From: an uncultured Oscillospiraceae bacterium
GTDB taxonomy: Bacteria; Bacillota; Clostridia; Oscillospirales; Oscillospiraceae
Direction of reading: 5' to 3'
NCBI GenBank assembly: GCA_900758955.1
Contig: CAAETL010000309.1
Location: 1-17,859 of the forward strand
Length of the DNA: 17,859 nucleotides
Shown: positions 7,357-14,460 of the stretch, one piece after another
Numbering within the stretch: position 1 is the first letter of the stretch
Layout: every line of letters starts with the position of its first letter
Position numbers and translations under genes: made by a program
Notes under the pieces: model-generated
Database searches by the model: none
What the model saw: the letters and a program-made list of their open reading frames with translations, nothing else
What the model was told of the DNA's origin: nothing

Positions 7357-7971
7357 TTAGGAATCAGTTAACGAGGCGGCTTGCTTCGCCCTCTTGGATC
7401 GCTTCCCCCAGGAGAGGGCGGGAAGGAGAAAGCCAACCCCTGCGAACCCAATGAGCGCCGCGCCCTGAAATGAGTCAGCCCAACAGGCCAGCCAGAGGGA
7501 GAGGCCCCAACAGAGAAGGGCGGGCGTCAGCCAGAGATTGCGCAGGACACGAAAGTAGCGTGCCTGGTCGTCATGACTGGTATGGAGCTGAAAGGGCATC
7601 CCGTCCGCCTCTTTTTCGACGATCAACAGTTCTTTGTTGTATTGCCCGGGGGAAGTGGCCAACTTTCCCCATCCCTTCCCATAGGGCCGCCAGCGGACTT
7701 TACCCATGGACCAGTTTAGGTTTATATTCTTGGTCCAAACCCGATATCCCATCTCCTCCAGAAACGCTTGATACGCCTGAACGTTGGGTGAGGACAGGTG
7801 CCCGGCAAATTCAATACAATAGGCATACGCGCCCGGCGGGCAGGGCATAAAGGTATACCGCAGTTTTTCCACCTGTGTCAGCCGCCAACCCCGTTGGGCC
7901 ATGGCGTTGAGCCAGGCCTCCTGCCGGCGAAGCAGGCCGCCGAAAAAGCGGTAGACATGTTTTTGGCTCAT
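7357..7971 (-). CDS. DUF2812 domain membrane protein, partner of PadR
   Basis: A 204-aa protein whose N-terminal 130 residues match the DUF2812 pattern: an opening KHVYRFFGGLLRRQEAWLN, then the AMAQRGWRL motif, and a YCIEF strand. Two hydrophobic segments (about 147-166 and 169-187) and a basic tail anchor it in the membrane. In Firmicutes such proteins are typically encoded directly after a padR gene, as here, with a 4-nt ATGA overlap that implies translational coupling. The biochemical role of DUF2812 is not established; a membrane sensor or co-regulator in envelope or drug stress is a guess from context. GGAGGG lies upstream of the ATG at 7971. The transcript ends at the shared terminator at 7264-7306. 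Confidence 0.85.
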   Translation of the reverse strand: MSQKHVYRFFGGLLRRQEAWLNAMAQRGWRLTQVEKLRYTFMPCPPGAYAYCIEFAGHLSSPNVQAYQAFLEEMGYRVWTKNINLNWSMGKVRWRPYGKGWGKLATSPGQYNKELLIVEKEADGMPFQLHTSHDDQARYFRVLRNLWLTPALLCWGLSLWLACWADSFQGAALIGFAGVGFLLPALSWGKRSKRAKQAASLTDS

Positions 7972-8294
7972 GGAAAATCCCTCCGCAATATGGTTTCGGC
8001 GATCTCTGATACGTTACGGAGCCTGATGAGCTCCTGCTGTAACGCTGCGCGCCCCTGCTCGGTGAGTTGGTATTCCTTTTTTCGTCCGTGTTCCGTACCG
8101 CAGGGAGCAATCCAGCCTTTGTCGGACAAGGTATTCAGGGCGCCGTAAAGGGTGCCCGCCCCCAATTCCAAACGTCCGCCGGTCTCTTCTCGAATCATTT
8201 GACGGATGGCGTACCCGTGGCGGGGACGGCAGAGGGAGAGAAGAATAAAGAGGGTCGGTTCTGTCAGGGCGCCCCCTTGTGCATGTTCCCGCAT
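7968..8294 (-). CDS. PadR family transcriptional regulator
   Basis: A 108-aa winged-helix DNA-binding protein. The PadR core is visible: LTEPTLFILLSLCRPRHGYA (residues 10-29), then the recognition region with LELGAGTLYGALNTLSDKGW and the wing GRKKEYQLTEQG. PadR proteins usually repress their own operon and release DNA on binding a small hydrophobic ligand. The short C-terminal region is that of the small PadR subfamily. The start at 8294 is fixed by GGAGG 7 nt upstream; an open extension to 8366 runs over the promoter. The gene overlaps the DUF2812 gene by 4 nt and is probably autoregulated through repeats in its promoter. Confidence 0.93.
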   Translation of the reverse strand: MREHAQGGALTEPTLFILLSLCRPRHGYAIRQMIREETGGRLELGAGTLYGALNTLSDKGWIAPCGTEHGRKKEYQLTEQGRAALQQELIRLRNVSEIAETILRRDFP

Positions 8295-8325
8295 TGTCTT
8301 TCCTCCCTGTTGGTTCGTTTTCTGT

Positions 8326-8354
8326 ACTATAACACAATTCGTACTATCTGGCAA
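8326..8354 (-). promoter_or_regulatory. padR promoter with overlapping direct repeats
   Basis: On the minus strand TTGCCA (8354-8349), a 17-bp spacer and TATAGT (8331-8326) form a good promoter about 30 nt ahead of the padR ATG. GTACTAT occurs twice on the plus strand (8324-8330 and 8341-8347), 17 bp apart, overlapping the -10 box and the spacer. These are candidate PadR contacts for autoregulation. Confidence 0.7.
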
Positions 8355-8364
8355 GCTGCTGGGC

Positions 8365-8410
8365 AAAAAAATCGCCTGGGAGCAGGACGATTCCTGCCGC
8401 CAGACGATTT
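8365..8410 (-). terminator. Intrinsic terminator of the LtaS-like gene
   Basis: On the minus strand AAATCG-t-CTGG-cg-GCAGG, a 6-nt loop, and CCTGC-tc-CCAG-g-CGATTT form a long, slightly interrupted stem followed by a run of seven T (8371-8365). It lies 30 nt after the sulfatase-family stop and only 10 nt ahead of the padR -35 box, insulating padR from read-through. Confidence 0.88.
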
Positions 8411-8440
8411 CTGATGTACTTCATAGGGGAAATTGTCCCG

Positions 8441-10309
8441 CTACGTGGAGGACTCTCCCTTTCCGGCGGAAATGCCTTGGGTCATTTGACTGGGGGAGGA
8501 GAAAAAAACATTATCCCGATCGCTGCCGCCAAACAAATTGTTGTATTGTACCACGCTGTAGTTGTACAGCAGATCTTCAAAGGGAGTGTCCTCCCAGTAG
8601 CTGTAGGCGTTGGTCTCAGTGTCCATATAGCCCACAAAGGTGACAGCGGAGAGGGATTCCTGCACCTGCTGTAGGAACTGTCCGTAGCGGGAGGGCTGAA
8701 AGCCCGCCAACTCCAACAGCGTCTGGCCCAAAAAGTTTAGACTGGTGTGTGCAATCTCCAGGTCGGGTAACTCGTAGTTTGCCCAAATAAAAAAGGGAAC
8801 CCGATATTTGGCCATATACTGCTCCATAGTCATATCATCCTGGGAGACGCCGTAGGCAAGGTCCAAAAATTCCTGCTCCACCGCTGGGGGATGGTCGCCA
8901 AACATGATGAGAATGGTCGGCTCCTCATAGTCCTGGAAATAGTCGATAAGCAGTTTCAGGTCCTGGTCGCTTTGATTCACCAGGGAGAGGTATTGCTCCG
9001 CCTTGGGGAACTGACCGGGATAGTCCGTGAGCTGCACCGTGGTGGGGTAGTCGGGATCGGTATACCCACCGTGATTTTGAATGGTGACGTCAAAGAGGAA
9101 AAGACGCTCATCGGTCTCCTTAGTCTCAAAGGCGTGAAGAATCTGCCGAAAGTTGGTCTCGTCGCTGATGTAACCGTGAACCTCTGTGATGGGAACATCA
9201 AATACCTCGCCACACTGGAAGGAGTCGAAGCCCAACAGGGGATAGGCCCGGTTTCGCTGCCAGGAGGTTTCCTCGCCGGGATGCATGGCCAACGTGCGGT
9301 AGCCTTCATCCTTCAAGCGGGAGGCCAGGGAGTCGGTGTCGCTGAGAATGTACTGCTGATAAGGAGTGCTGCCCGAGGGCAGGAACGCCATGGAGTTTCC
9401 GGTGAGAAACTCGAATTCGCTGGTGCTGGTTCCTCCACCGAATACCGAGGTATAGGCGTGGCCGTGAATGGTATCCAGAGAACGCATATAATCAGAAACG
9501 CTTTCAGTAAGGTTTAAATTTCCGTATTCTTCAAAGTCCGCCCAGGACTCGCTCATAATGGCAATCACGTTGGGACGCACGACGCCTGAGGCGGCCCCGT
9601 CGGCGCCGGCAGGAAGTTTCGCGTCCACCATAGAGACCTGGTCGGGGGAGTAATCCGTAGGGACCTCCACGGAGAGAAATTTCATATTGGCGAAAAAGGT
9701 GGCCGCTGCGCCGTGGTCCCGGTAGGAACTGGAGGGATTCCACACATCAGTGGTTGCGCCCAGTTTCTCCAGTATGGTGGGAGAGACGGCGGTGAAAAGA
9801 CACAATAAGCCGAAAATGCCCAAAGCAATCCGCTGGCGCCGCCCGCCGGGGACGATCGGGTGCTTGCCGCCCCGGAGCCAGCGGGGGAGAAAAACAGCCA
9901 AAAGAATCACGAAAGCAAGGGCGATCCCCATCCGCATGGAGGGGGTTAGCGAATAGCGCCCCGCCACCGCCATAGCGGTGTCCAGTGCGGTAAAATCCCA
10001 TGGTAAAACAGGACTGTTACGAAATTGAACCACAAAAAAGTTGGCTGCGCCCCATAGGGCGGCAGCCCCATGCACCGCCACAGAGCAGCCCACAGCCCGG
10101 CCGGTGAGGGCGTACAGGGGGAAGAACAGGGCGGCTAGGCAGAGGTAGTTGGCCAGCAGCACCCCCAGGGAATAGAAGGGGGCGCCGTTATATACGAATT
10201 GCATCAGATAAAACGCGGTAAGAGGTGTCAGCAGGAGCACGGCGGTTGACCGAGTCCACTGGCTGGGCCGCAACAGCGGGATGCGGTGCTGTGCGAAAGT
10301 TGTATCCAT
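8441..10309 (-). CDS. LtaS-like membrane sulfatase-fold phosphoglycerol transferase
   Basis: A 622-aa protein of the LTA synthase family: an N-terminal part with about five membrane segments (within residues 22-175) and a C-terminal extracellular sulfatase-fold domain. Catalytic features are visible: RPNVIAIMSESWADFE with metal ligand Glu254, the nucleophile Thr294 in FGGGTSTSEFEFLTG, IQNHGGY with His413, and GDHPP with Asp472/His473. Such enzymes move phosphoglycerol from phosphatidylglycerol to lipoteichoic acid or other envelope glycans; which product is made here is unknown. The ATG at 10309 has GAGG 8 nt upstream; a TTG 27 nt earlier is in frame but lacks a ribosome binding site. It is monocistronic, with its own consensus promoter and terminator. 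Confidence 0.9.
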   Translation of the reverse strand: MDTTFAQHRIPLLRPSQWTRSTAVLLLTPLTAFYLMQFVYNGAPFYSLGVLLANYLCLAALFFPLYALTGRAVGCSVAVHGAAALWGAANFFVVQFRNSPVLPWDFTALDTAMAVAGRYSLTPSMRMGIALAFVILLAVFLPRWLRGGKHPIVPGGRRQRIALGIFGLLCLFTAVSPTILEKLGATTDVWNPSSSYRDHGAAATFFANMKFLSVEVPTDYSPDQVSMVDAKLPAGADGAASGVVRPNVIAIMSESWADFEEYGNLNLTESVSDYMRSLDTIHGHAYTSVFGGGTSTSEFEFLTGNSMAFLPSGSTPYQQYILSDTDSLASRLKDEGYRTLAMHPGEETSWQRNRAYPLLGFDSFQCGEVFDVPITEVHGYISDETNFRQILHAFETKETDERLFLFDVTIQNHGGYTDPDYPTTVQLTDYPGQFPKAEQYLSLVNQSDQDLKLLIDYFQDYEEPTILIMFGDHPPAVEQEFLDLAYGVSQDDMTMEQYMAKYRVPFFIWANYELPDLEIAHTSLNFLGQTLLELAGFQPSRYGQFLQQVQESLSAVTFVGYMDTETNAYSYWEDTPFEDLLYNYSVVQYNNLFGGSDRDNVFFSSPSQMTQGISAGKGESST

Positions 10310-10430
10310 GAAAGAGACCTCGCTTTGTAATCTCAAGTAGGGAAAACCAGGAATTCACCTGCCTCCCCAGCCCGGAAGAGGGCGTAAAAACTTGTATGAT
10401 TTCCGTCGCTAAGGCGGAGTACAGCTTTCT

Positions 10431-10459
10431 ATTATACTAAAAAACCTGCCGTCTGTCAA
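10431..10459 (-). promoter_or_regulatory. Perfect consensus promoter of the LtaS-like gene
   Basis: On the minus strand TTGACA (10459-10454), a 17-bp spacer and TATAAT (10436-10431) match the sigma-A consensus at all twelve positions. The spacer is also the 3' arm and T-run of the MATE 2 terminator. The predicted leader is about 115 nt. Confidence 0.88.
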
Positions 10460-10478
10460 AACGAAACGGCAGGTTTTT
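10440..10478 (-). terminator. Intrinsic terminator of MATE 2 overlapping the next promoter
   Basis: AAAAACCTGCCGT (10440-10452) is perfectly complementary to ACGGCAGGTTTTT (10466-10478). On the minus strand the stem is followed by TTTTTTAG, ending transcripts from MATE 2. The arms are symmetric, so it could also act on plus-strand transcripts. Confidence 0.88.
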
Positions 10479-10536
10479 GCAGGAAGGGGTGGATTTCAGC
10501 CCCATATGACAGGCGTCGACACGTGGGAAGGAACGT

Positions 10537-11922
10537 CTAAATGGAGCGATAAAGCATCCATTTTCCTCGTAAGTAGTGGACGGTGAACAGAATGGCCTTG
10601 GCGGCCCAATCGATAAACATAGCGACCCAGGTGCCCGGCATGCCCAGGCTGGTGGTGCGGCAGATTAAATACGCCATGGCGATGCGGCAGAGCACCATAG
10701 AGGAGATACTGACAGCCATGGGATATTTGGCGTCCCCTGCCGCCCGGAAGGTGATGGGCAGGGTATAGGCCAGCGGCCAGATCAGACACATCACCACAGC
10801 GTGAGCGATGATGAGCATGTGGGCGGTAGACGTGGCCTGGGCGGAGAGATCGTAGGCAAGGAAAATGACGGGCAGTAGGGCGATGATCAGCACGCTGGTG
10901 ATGAGATGGGCCACATAAATAATCAGCATAATTTTTTTGGTAAAATACTTGGCCTGATCGTAGTCCAATTGCCCCACGCATCGGGAGATGATTACTGTCA
11001 GGCCCAAACCGATGGACATACCCGGCAGAACCTGAAACATGACGATGGTGCTGCTGACCGAGTTGGCGGCAATGGCGGCGGTGCCAAAGGTGGACACCAG
11101 ACTCAGTACTACAATGCGTCCCATATGGAACAGGCCGTTTTCCAAACCAAAGGGGATGCCAATGCTCAGAATACGCCGAATCATGGGCCCGTTGAACTTG
11201 TGGCGAAATGTGGGCTGAATGCGTACGGCAAAGGTTTTGCGTGCGGCCATAGCCAGCACAATGACCGCCGCCCCAATCCGGGATATCAGAGTGGGGATGG
11301 CGATGCCTGCCGTGCCCATGTTCCAGATGTAGACGCAAAGAAAATTCCCCACCACGTTAACAACGTTCATGGCCATCATGATCTTCATGGGAAGATTGGC
11401 ATTGCCCGCGGTGCGGAAGATGGCGGCGCCGGCGTTATACAGGGCCAGAAAGGGGATGGAGGAAACGACAATGGCAAAGTAAATACTGGCGTGGCCATAG
11501 ACATCGGGGGAAATGGTCCCAAACAGCATGGAAAAGATGGGGCCCTTCAGTGCGTATACCACTCCCATAATACCCAAGGCGGCAAGCCCGGCAAACCAGA
11601 TCAGCTGGTCGGCGGCGGAGCGGGCGTTTTCCGGCTCCCGACAGCCTAAGTATTGCCCGGCGATGACCGCGCCGCCGGTGGCCAAGGCGGAGAACATGCT
11701 AATCAGCAGCTGCATGATAAAATCCACCAGAGAGACGCCGGATACGGCCGCCTCTCCCACGTGGGCCACCATGATGGAGTCAGCCAGGCCCACCAGATAG
11801 GCCAGAAACTGCTCAATAACCAGGGGTAAAAAGAGAAAAAACAGGTCCTTATTGGAAAATAGGGACGCTTTGCCCCCTTCTCCAGGACCGGGAGAAGGGG
11901 ATACCGTTAGTTGTTCTTCCAC
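10537..11922 (-). CDS. MATE family efflux transporter 2
   Basis: A 461-aa MATE antiporter with about twelve membrane segments. Its first repeat opens LFLPLVIEQFLAYLVGLADS then IMVAHVGEAAVSGVSLVD, with ALATGGAVIAGQYLGCREPE; its second contains LSIGIPFGLENGLFHMGRIV, VLPGMSIGLGLTVIISRCVG and LPITFRAAGDAKYPM. The start is GTG at 11922, two nucleotides after the flavoprotein stop, with only a weak upstream GGGTCGG, so translation probably depends on coupling to the gene before it. A perfect 10-bp inverted repeat lies within codons 8-16. It ends at a terminator shared with the next promoter. It is only distantly similar to MATE 1 and MATE 3, so it is not a recent duplicate. Substrate unknown; pairing with a flavoprotein suggests redox-active or quinone-like compounds, as inference. 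Confidence 0.92.
   Translation of the reverse strand: MEEQLTVSPSPGPGEGGKASLFSNKDLFFLFLPLVIEQFLAYLVGLADSIMVAHVGEAAVSGVSLVDFIMQLLISMFSALATGGAVIAGQYLGCREPENARSAADQLIWFAGLAALGIMGVVYALKGPIFSMLFGTISPDVYGHASIYFAIVVSSIPFLALYNAGAAIFRTAGNANLPMKIMMAMNVVNVVGNFLCVYIWNMGTAGIAIPTLISRIGAAVIVLAMAARKTFAVRIQPTFRHKFNGPMIRRILSIGIPFGLENGLFHMGRIVVLSLVSTFGTAAIAANSVSSTIVMFQVLPGMSIGLGLTVIISRCVGQLDYDQAKYFTKKIMLIIYVAHLITSVLIIALLPVIFLAYDLSAQATSTAHMLIIAHAVVMCLIWPLAYTLPITFRAAGDAKYPMAVSISSMVLCRIAMAYLICRTTSLGMPGTWVAMFIDWAAKAILFTVHYLRGKWMLYRSI
11874..11900 (-). other. Perfect 10-bp inverted repeat in the 5' coding part of MATE 2
   Basis: CCCCTTCTCC and GGAGAAGGGG flank a 7-nt loop. In the mRNA the hairpin begins 22 nt after the GTG start, next to a weak ribosome binding site, and codes for a Pro/Gly-rich stretch (PSPGPGEGG) before the first membrane segment. 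It may modulate initiation or coupling. Confidence 0.6.
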
Positions 11923-11924
11923 GA

Positions 11925-12464
11925 TTATACGTTCCGACCCATCTCGCAGGCCTGTGCCATAGCGGGGGAGCCGACAATCTCTCCCTTTTCCCAGGCGCCG
12001 ACGCCGTAGACGATCCCCTTTTCCCGGGGGCGGTCCAGACAGGAGGTGAACCCGCGCAGGCTTTCCACGGTGCGCGTCATCAGGTCCAAATCGGTTTCCG
12101 CGGCGGTGAGGATAAAATAGAAGTCTTTATCTGTCAACTGCGTGTAGTAAGGGCAGCAGCGGTCAATAAAGGTCTTCAACTGGGCGCTCAAAGTGTAGAA
12201 ATAGACAGGCGTAGCCAGAACAATTACGTCGGCCTTCCGCAGCTTTTGCGCCATGTCCGCCATGTCGTCTTTTTGGGTGCAGACGCCCTTGTTTTCCACA
12301 CAGTGGCCGCAGCCCACGCAGTAATTTACCTTAAAATCCCGCAAGAACAATTTTTCGGCATGGTGTCCCGCCTCCTGCGCCCCCTGCAGGAACTGGTCGC
12401 AGAGCAGATCGGAGTTGCCAGCCCGGCGGGGGCTGGAGGACACGATCAGCACATTCTTTTTCAT
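11925..12464 (-). CDS. NAD(P)H-dependent iron-sulfur flavoprotein (flavodoxin-fold oxidoreductase)
   Basis: A 179-aa flavodoxin-fold reductase of the FMN_red / iron-sulfur flavoprotein group. The FMN phosphate loop is SSSPRRAGNS (residues 9-18). A compact cysteine motif C49-x2-C52-x2-C55-x6-C62 fits a [4Fe-4S] site as in Isf proteins, and TPVYFYTLSAQLKTFIDR is the typical second flavin-contact region. Such enzymes pass electrons to quinones, nitro compounds or other electrophiles in the cytoplasm; the substrate is not evident. The ATG at 12464 has GGAGG 9 nt upstream; TTG at 12467 with 6-nt spacing is an alternative start. MATE 2 follows after 2 nt, so they are one operon, driven by the MerR-like promoter upstream. 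Confidence 0.88.
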   Translation of the reverse strand: MKKNVLIVSSSPRRAGNSDLLCDQFLQGAQEAGHHAEKLFLRDFKVNYCVGCGHCVENKGVCTQKDDMADMAQKLRKADVIVLATPVYFYTLSAQLKTFIDRCCPYYTQLTDKDFYFILTAAETDLDLMTRTVESLRGFTSCLDRPREKGIVYGVGAWEKGEIVGSPAMAQACEMGRNV

Positions 12465-12497
12465 CAAATGGTCCCTCCTGAAATTCGTTGTATCTAT

Positions 12498-12528
12498 AAC
12501 CTAACACCTAGAGCGCACTCCATGTCAA
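12498..12528 (-). promoter_or_regulatory. MerR-family type promoter (about 19-bp spacer with dyad)
   Basis: On the minus strand TTGACA (12528-12523) is followed by a 19-bp spacer and TAGGTT (12503-12498). The spacer contains the near-dyad TGGAGTGCGCTCTA, so the site reads CTTGACATGGAGTGCGCTCT and onward. This resembles the CTTGACTTGGAGT-ACTCCAAG sites of NmlR/AdhR-type MerR activators, which twist over-long spacers into register. The activator is not encoded in this window. An alternative -10, TATAGA (12498-12493), would be too far. Confidence 0.6.
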
Positions 12529-12636
12529 GAGGCAAACCAAACTTTTGTGGAAACAGTGTAAAAAGGGAGGAGCCATCGTGCAAAACCTCGGTAGAAGTCC
12601 ACTTGAAGGGAATGAAAACGGGGGGAGGCAGAATCG

Positions 12637-12680
12637 TAACAACAAGAGAGCCGCCCTGTTCGGCGGCTCTCTTGTTGTTA
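12637..12680. terminator. Perfect 19-bp hairpin, possible bidirectional terminator
   Basis: TAACAACAAGAGAGCCGCC (12637-12655), a 6-nt loop and its exact complement (12662-12680) form a 19-bp stem. The foot of the stem is AT-rich (CTTGTTGTTA), so either strand could terminate weakly. It lies after the thioesterase pseudogene and most likely ends the SDR transcript upstream of the flavoprotein promoter. Confidence 0.65.
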
Positions 12681-12704
12681 TAATGGCTGCGTGCGCTACA
12701 ACCA

Positions 12705-13159
12705 CTATGCTAGGAACTTAGGAGGCAGGGGAGGAAAACCCATGGCGGCTGCGCTTTGGCGAATGGTCTGAAGGCCCGGGGTCACCAGCTGCTTGGAGGT
12801 GCCGTGAGCCAATCATTTGCCGTTGGGACCTGTAATCGTCGCTTCCGCCAGACAGCCCCGGCGTCTCGCCTTCAGTTTGCGCCCCTCTACCGGGAGACTA
12901 AGCCCGCGTCCTCCTCCAATTTGCAATAATTGGCCCGGTAGGCGGCGGAGTCAATGGCCGAAGCGTATACCCCGCCGTGGAGTCCTCCAAAAGGATTTAA
13001 ATGTTTGTGGGAAAGATTGATGAAGAAACGGCTGTACCCAAAATCCATAATTTCCAACGGAATGTCCAGCAGAGAAAAATAGGGGGACTGGGTAAACAGG
13101 GAGCTGATGCCGTCAGGCGCGCCGGATTCAACGCTTTCATACGTGGTCAGATTGTGCAT
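12705..13159 (-). pseudogene. Broken PaaI-type hotdog thioesterase
   Basis: The N-terminal part is open from ATG 13159 to a stop at 12887 (90 codons) and contains the hotdog signature HLNPFGGLHGGVYASAIDSA followed by AYRANYCKLEEDAGLVS. The rest of the family continues in a different frame from about 12890 as VEGRKLKA, then GCLAEATITGPNGK, an in-frame TGA at 12815-12813, LAHGTSKQLVTPGLQTIRQ and a tail PPLPPKFLA ending at TAG 12707-12705. Thus the gene has at least one frameshifting deletion, which removes expected sequence after GLVS, and one nonsense codon. An intact member would be an acyl-CoA thioesterase. It lies 21 nt after the SDR gene, suggesting a former two-gene unit. A sequencing error is possible, but two lesions plus missing residues favour real decay. 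Confidence 0.85.
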
Positions 13160-13180
13160 CCGGGACCTGGGACCCCGGGG

Positions 13181-13948
13181 TTACAGTCGGCGCAGTCCCT
13201 CCCAGGCCGCCATCACGAGACAGGCGGGCAGCAGCTTGGCGCCAAGGCGCTGCACTGTGGAAAATACCCCGGGCGTGACTACCGCCAGCCCCAGCCGGTT
13301 GCCGCGCAATGCGGTGGCGGCCACCTCCGATGGCTTGGCCCGGAAGGGGATATGATTGACGGCCCATCCGTTTTTGGTATCCCGCGCCACCGCGATAAAC
13401 TCAGTGTCAATCCAGCCTGGACAGAGGGCGGTAACCCGGATGCCCCGTCCCACCACCTCCCAACGCAGGGCCCGGGTATAGCGCAGGAGAAAGGCTTTGG
13501 TGGCGGCGTATACCCCCATGCCAGGCAGAGGCTGAAAGGCTGCGGTGGAGGCCACCTGTAAAATGCGGCATCCTCGTTTCATGTGCGGCAGACAGAGGGT
13601 GGTAAGGGCCACGGCGGCGCGGCAGTTCAGGTCAATCATGTCGTCGGTTTCCTGTAGCGTCAAATCCGCGCATTTGCCAATTTTGCCGAACCCCGCGCAG
13701 TTGATTAAAATGGAAACGGTAGGCTCTTCCTCCGCCAAAAGACGTGACAGAGAGGCGATGTCCTCCTGGCGAAGCAGGTCGAGACTCAGAACCCGGGCGG
13801 GAATCGGAAGCTGGGCCGCCAGCTCCTCCATCCGTTCCCGTCTGCGGGCTACCAGCCAAATTTGATCCAGGCCCGACTCCCGGGACAGCTCCCGGGCGAA
13901 GGCCCGTCCCAGTCCTGATGAGGCGCCGGTCACCAATGCAATGTTCAT
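13181..13948 (-). CDS. Short-chain dehydrogenase/reductase (SDR)
   Basis: A 255-aa classical SDR oxidoreductase with a Rossmann fold. It shows the nucleotide-binding TGASSGLG (residues 7-14), the structural NCAG (83-86), and the catalytic tetrad Asn108, Ser134, Tyr147 and Lys151 (YAATK). ARRRER (35-40) after the second strand is basic and suggests NADPH preference. After the catalytic motif comes PGWIDTEF, the usual PGxxxT loop. The substrate is unknown; the adjacent broken acyl-CoA thioesterase hints at acyl or lipid metabolism, but weakly. The ATG at 13948 has GGAGG 8 nt upstream. No clear promoter was found between this gene and MATE 3. Confidence 0.93.
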   Translation of the reverse strand: MNIALVTGASSGLGRAFARELSRESGLDQIWLVARRRERMEELAAQLPIPARVLSLDLLRQEDIASLSRLLAEEEPTVSILINCAGFGKIGKCADLTLQETDDMIDLNCRAAVALTTLCLPHMKRGCRILQVASTAAFQPLPGMGVYAATKAFLLRYTRALRWEVVGRGIRVTALCPGWIDTEFIAVARDTKNGWAVNHIPFRAKPSEVAATALRGNRLGLAVVTPGVFSTVQRLGAKLLPACLVMAAWEGLRRL

Positions 13949-14236
13949 ACAAAACCCTCCTTATGGTTCCGCGGTGGCTGAGAGACCCAGCGGCGGAAGC
14001 TTTGTCCGTTACGTGATGCCGTTAGTATTGCCGTTTTCTTGCAAAAGGACCATATAAAAAGGAAATTGTCTCGTGTTTGCTGATGTTTTTACCCTCGCTA
14101 TTCTCCCCGCTTCAAACCTGCCTGCTTTCTATGTGGCTGGGAGCAAGGAAATCATTATTATTATGACTCGTTTGCGCTTTGATTGCAAGGCATATATCAA
14201 ACCGATCAGTCGCCGGTACCCGGGAGGAATGTTTAT
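13949..14236. other. Intergenic region between SDR and the MATE 3 promoter, nothing recognised
   Basis: This 288-bp divergent spacer holds the SDR ribosome binding site and a GC-rich hairpin near 13967-13999 (TTCCGC pairing with GCGG-c-GGAA). No convincing SDR promoter, coding region or known RNA motif was found. Confidence 0.4.
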
Positions 14237-14265
14237 TTGACAAAGCGCAGGATCGAAGGTAAAAT
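14237..14265 (+). promoter_or_regulatory. Sigma-A type promoter of the MATE 3 leader
   Basis: TTGACA (14237-14242), a 17-bp spacer and TAAAAT (14260-14265) face MATE 3. The predicted start near 14272 leaves a leader of about 300 nt before the ATG at 14569. Confidence 0.8.
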
Positions 14266-14294
14266 AACGATGTGAAAAGAGAGGAAGCAATCTA

Positions 14295-14423
14295 ATGTTT
14301 TATTTCCTTTATCATAAAATTTGTATTGAAGCCGGCTCCGCACAATTGGATGCGATGATTCCTTGTACGGGGCCTGACTGGAATGATTTTTCATCGGTGT
14401 CTGCTGGGGAGTTTTATTGTTAG
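14295..14423 (+). CDS. 42-codon leader reading frame upstream of MATE 3
   Basis: An open frame begins MFYFLYHKIC, ends SAGEFYC at TAG 14421-14423, and lies just after the promoter. GAGAGGAAG upstream (10 nt from GAGG to the ATG) can serve as ribosome binding site. The sequence resembles no domain that I recognise. Its stop lies inside a small hairpin (GGGGAG with CTTCCCC, 14406-14430) and it is followed by two intrinsic terminators before MATE 3. This layout suggests a regulatory leader peptide similar in principle to those ahead of tetracycline or macrolide resistance genes. Translation and function are inferred. Confidence 0.5.
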   Translation: MFYFLYHKICIEAGSAQLDAMIPCTGPDWNDFSSVSAGEFYC

Positions 14424-14460
14424 CTTCCCCGGCGATTTGTGATACCGTAAAATGATCTGT

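Noticed and set aside
10496..11338. Long alternative frame of 280 codons inside MATE 2
   Set aside because: Low-complexity His/Arg-rich shadow of the MATE 2 gene in another frame; MATE 2 itself has clear family motifs.
13967..14060. Stretch with ggCTGAGAGACCC and GTGATGCCG resembling pieces of a TPP riboswitch
   Set aside because: The conserved core (ACCTGATCTGG...GCGTAGGGA) is not matched, no thiamine gene follows, and the fold instead gives a simple GC-rich hairpin.
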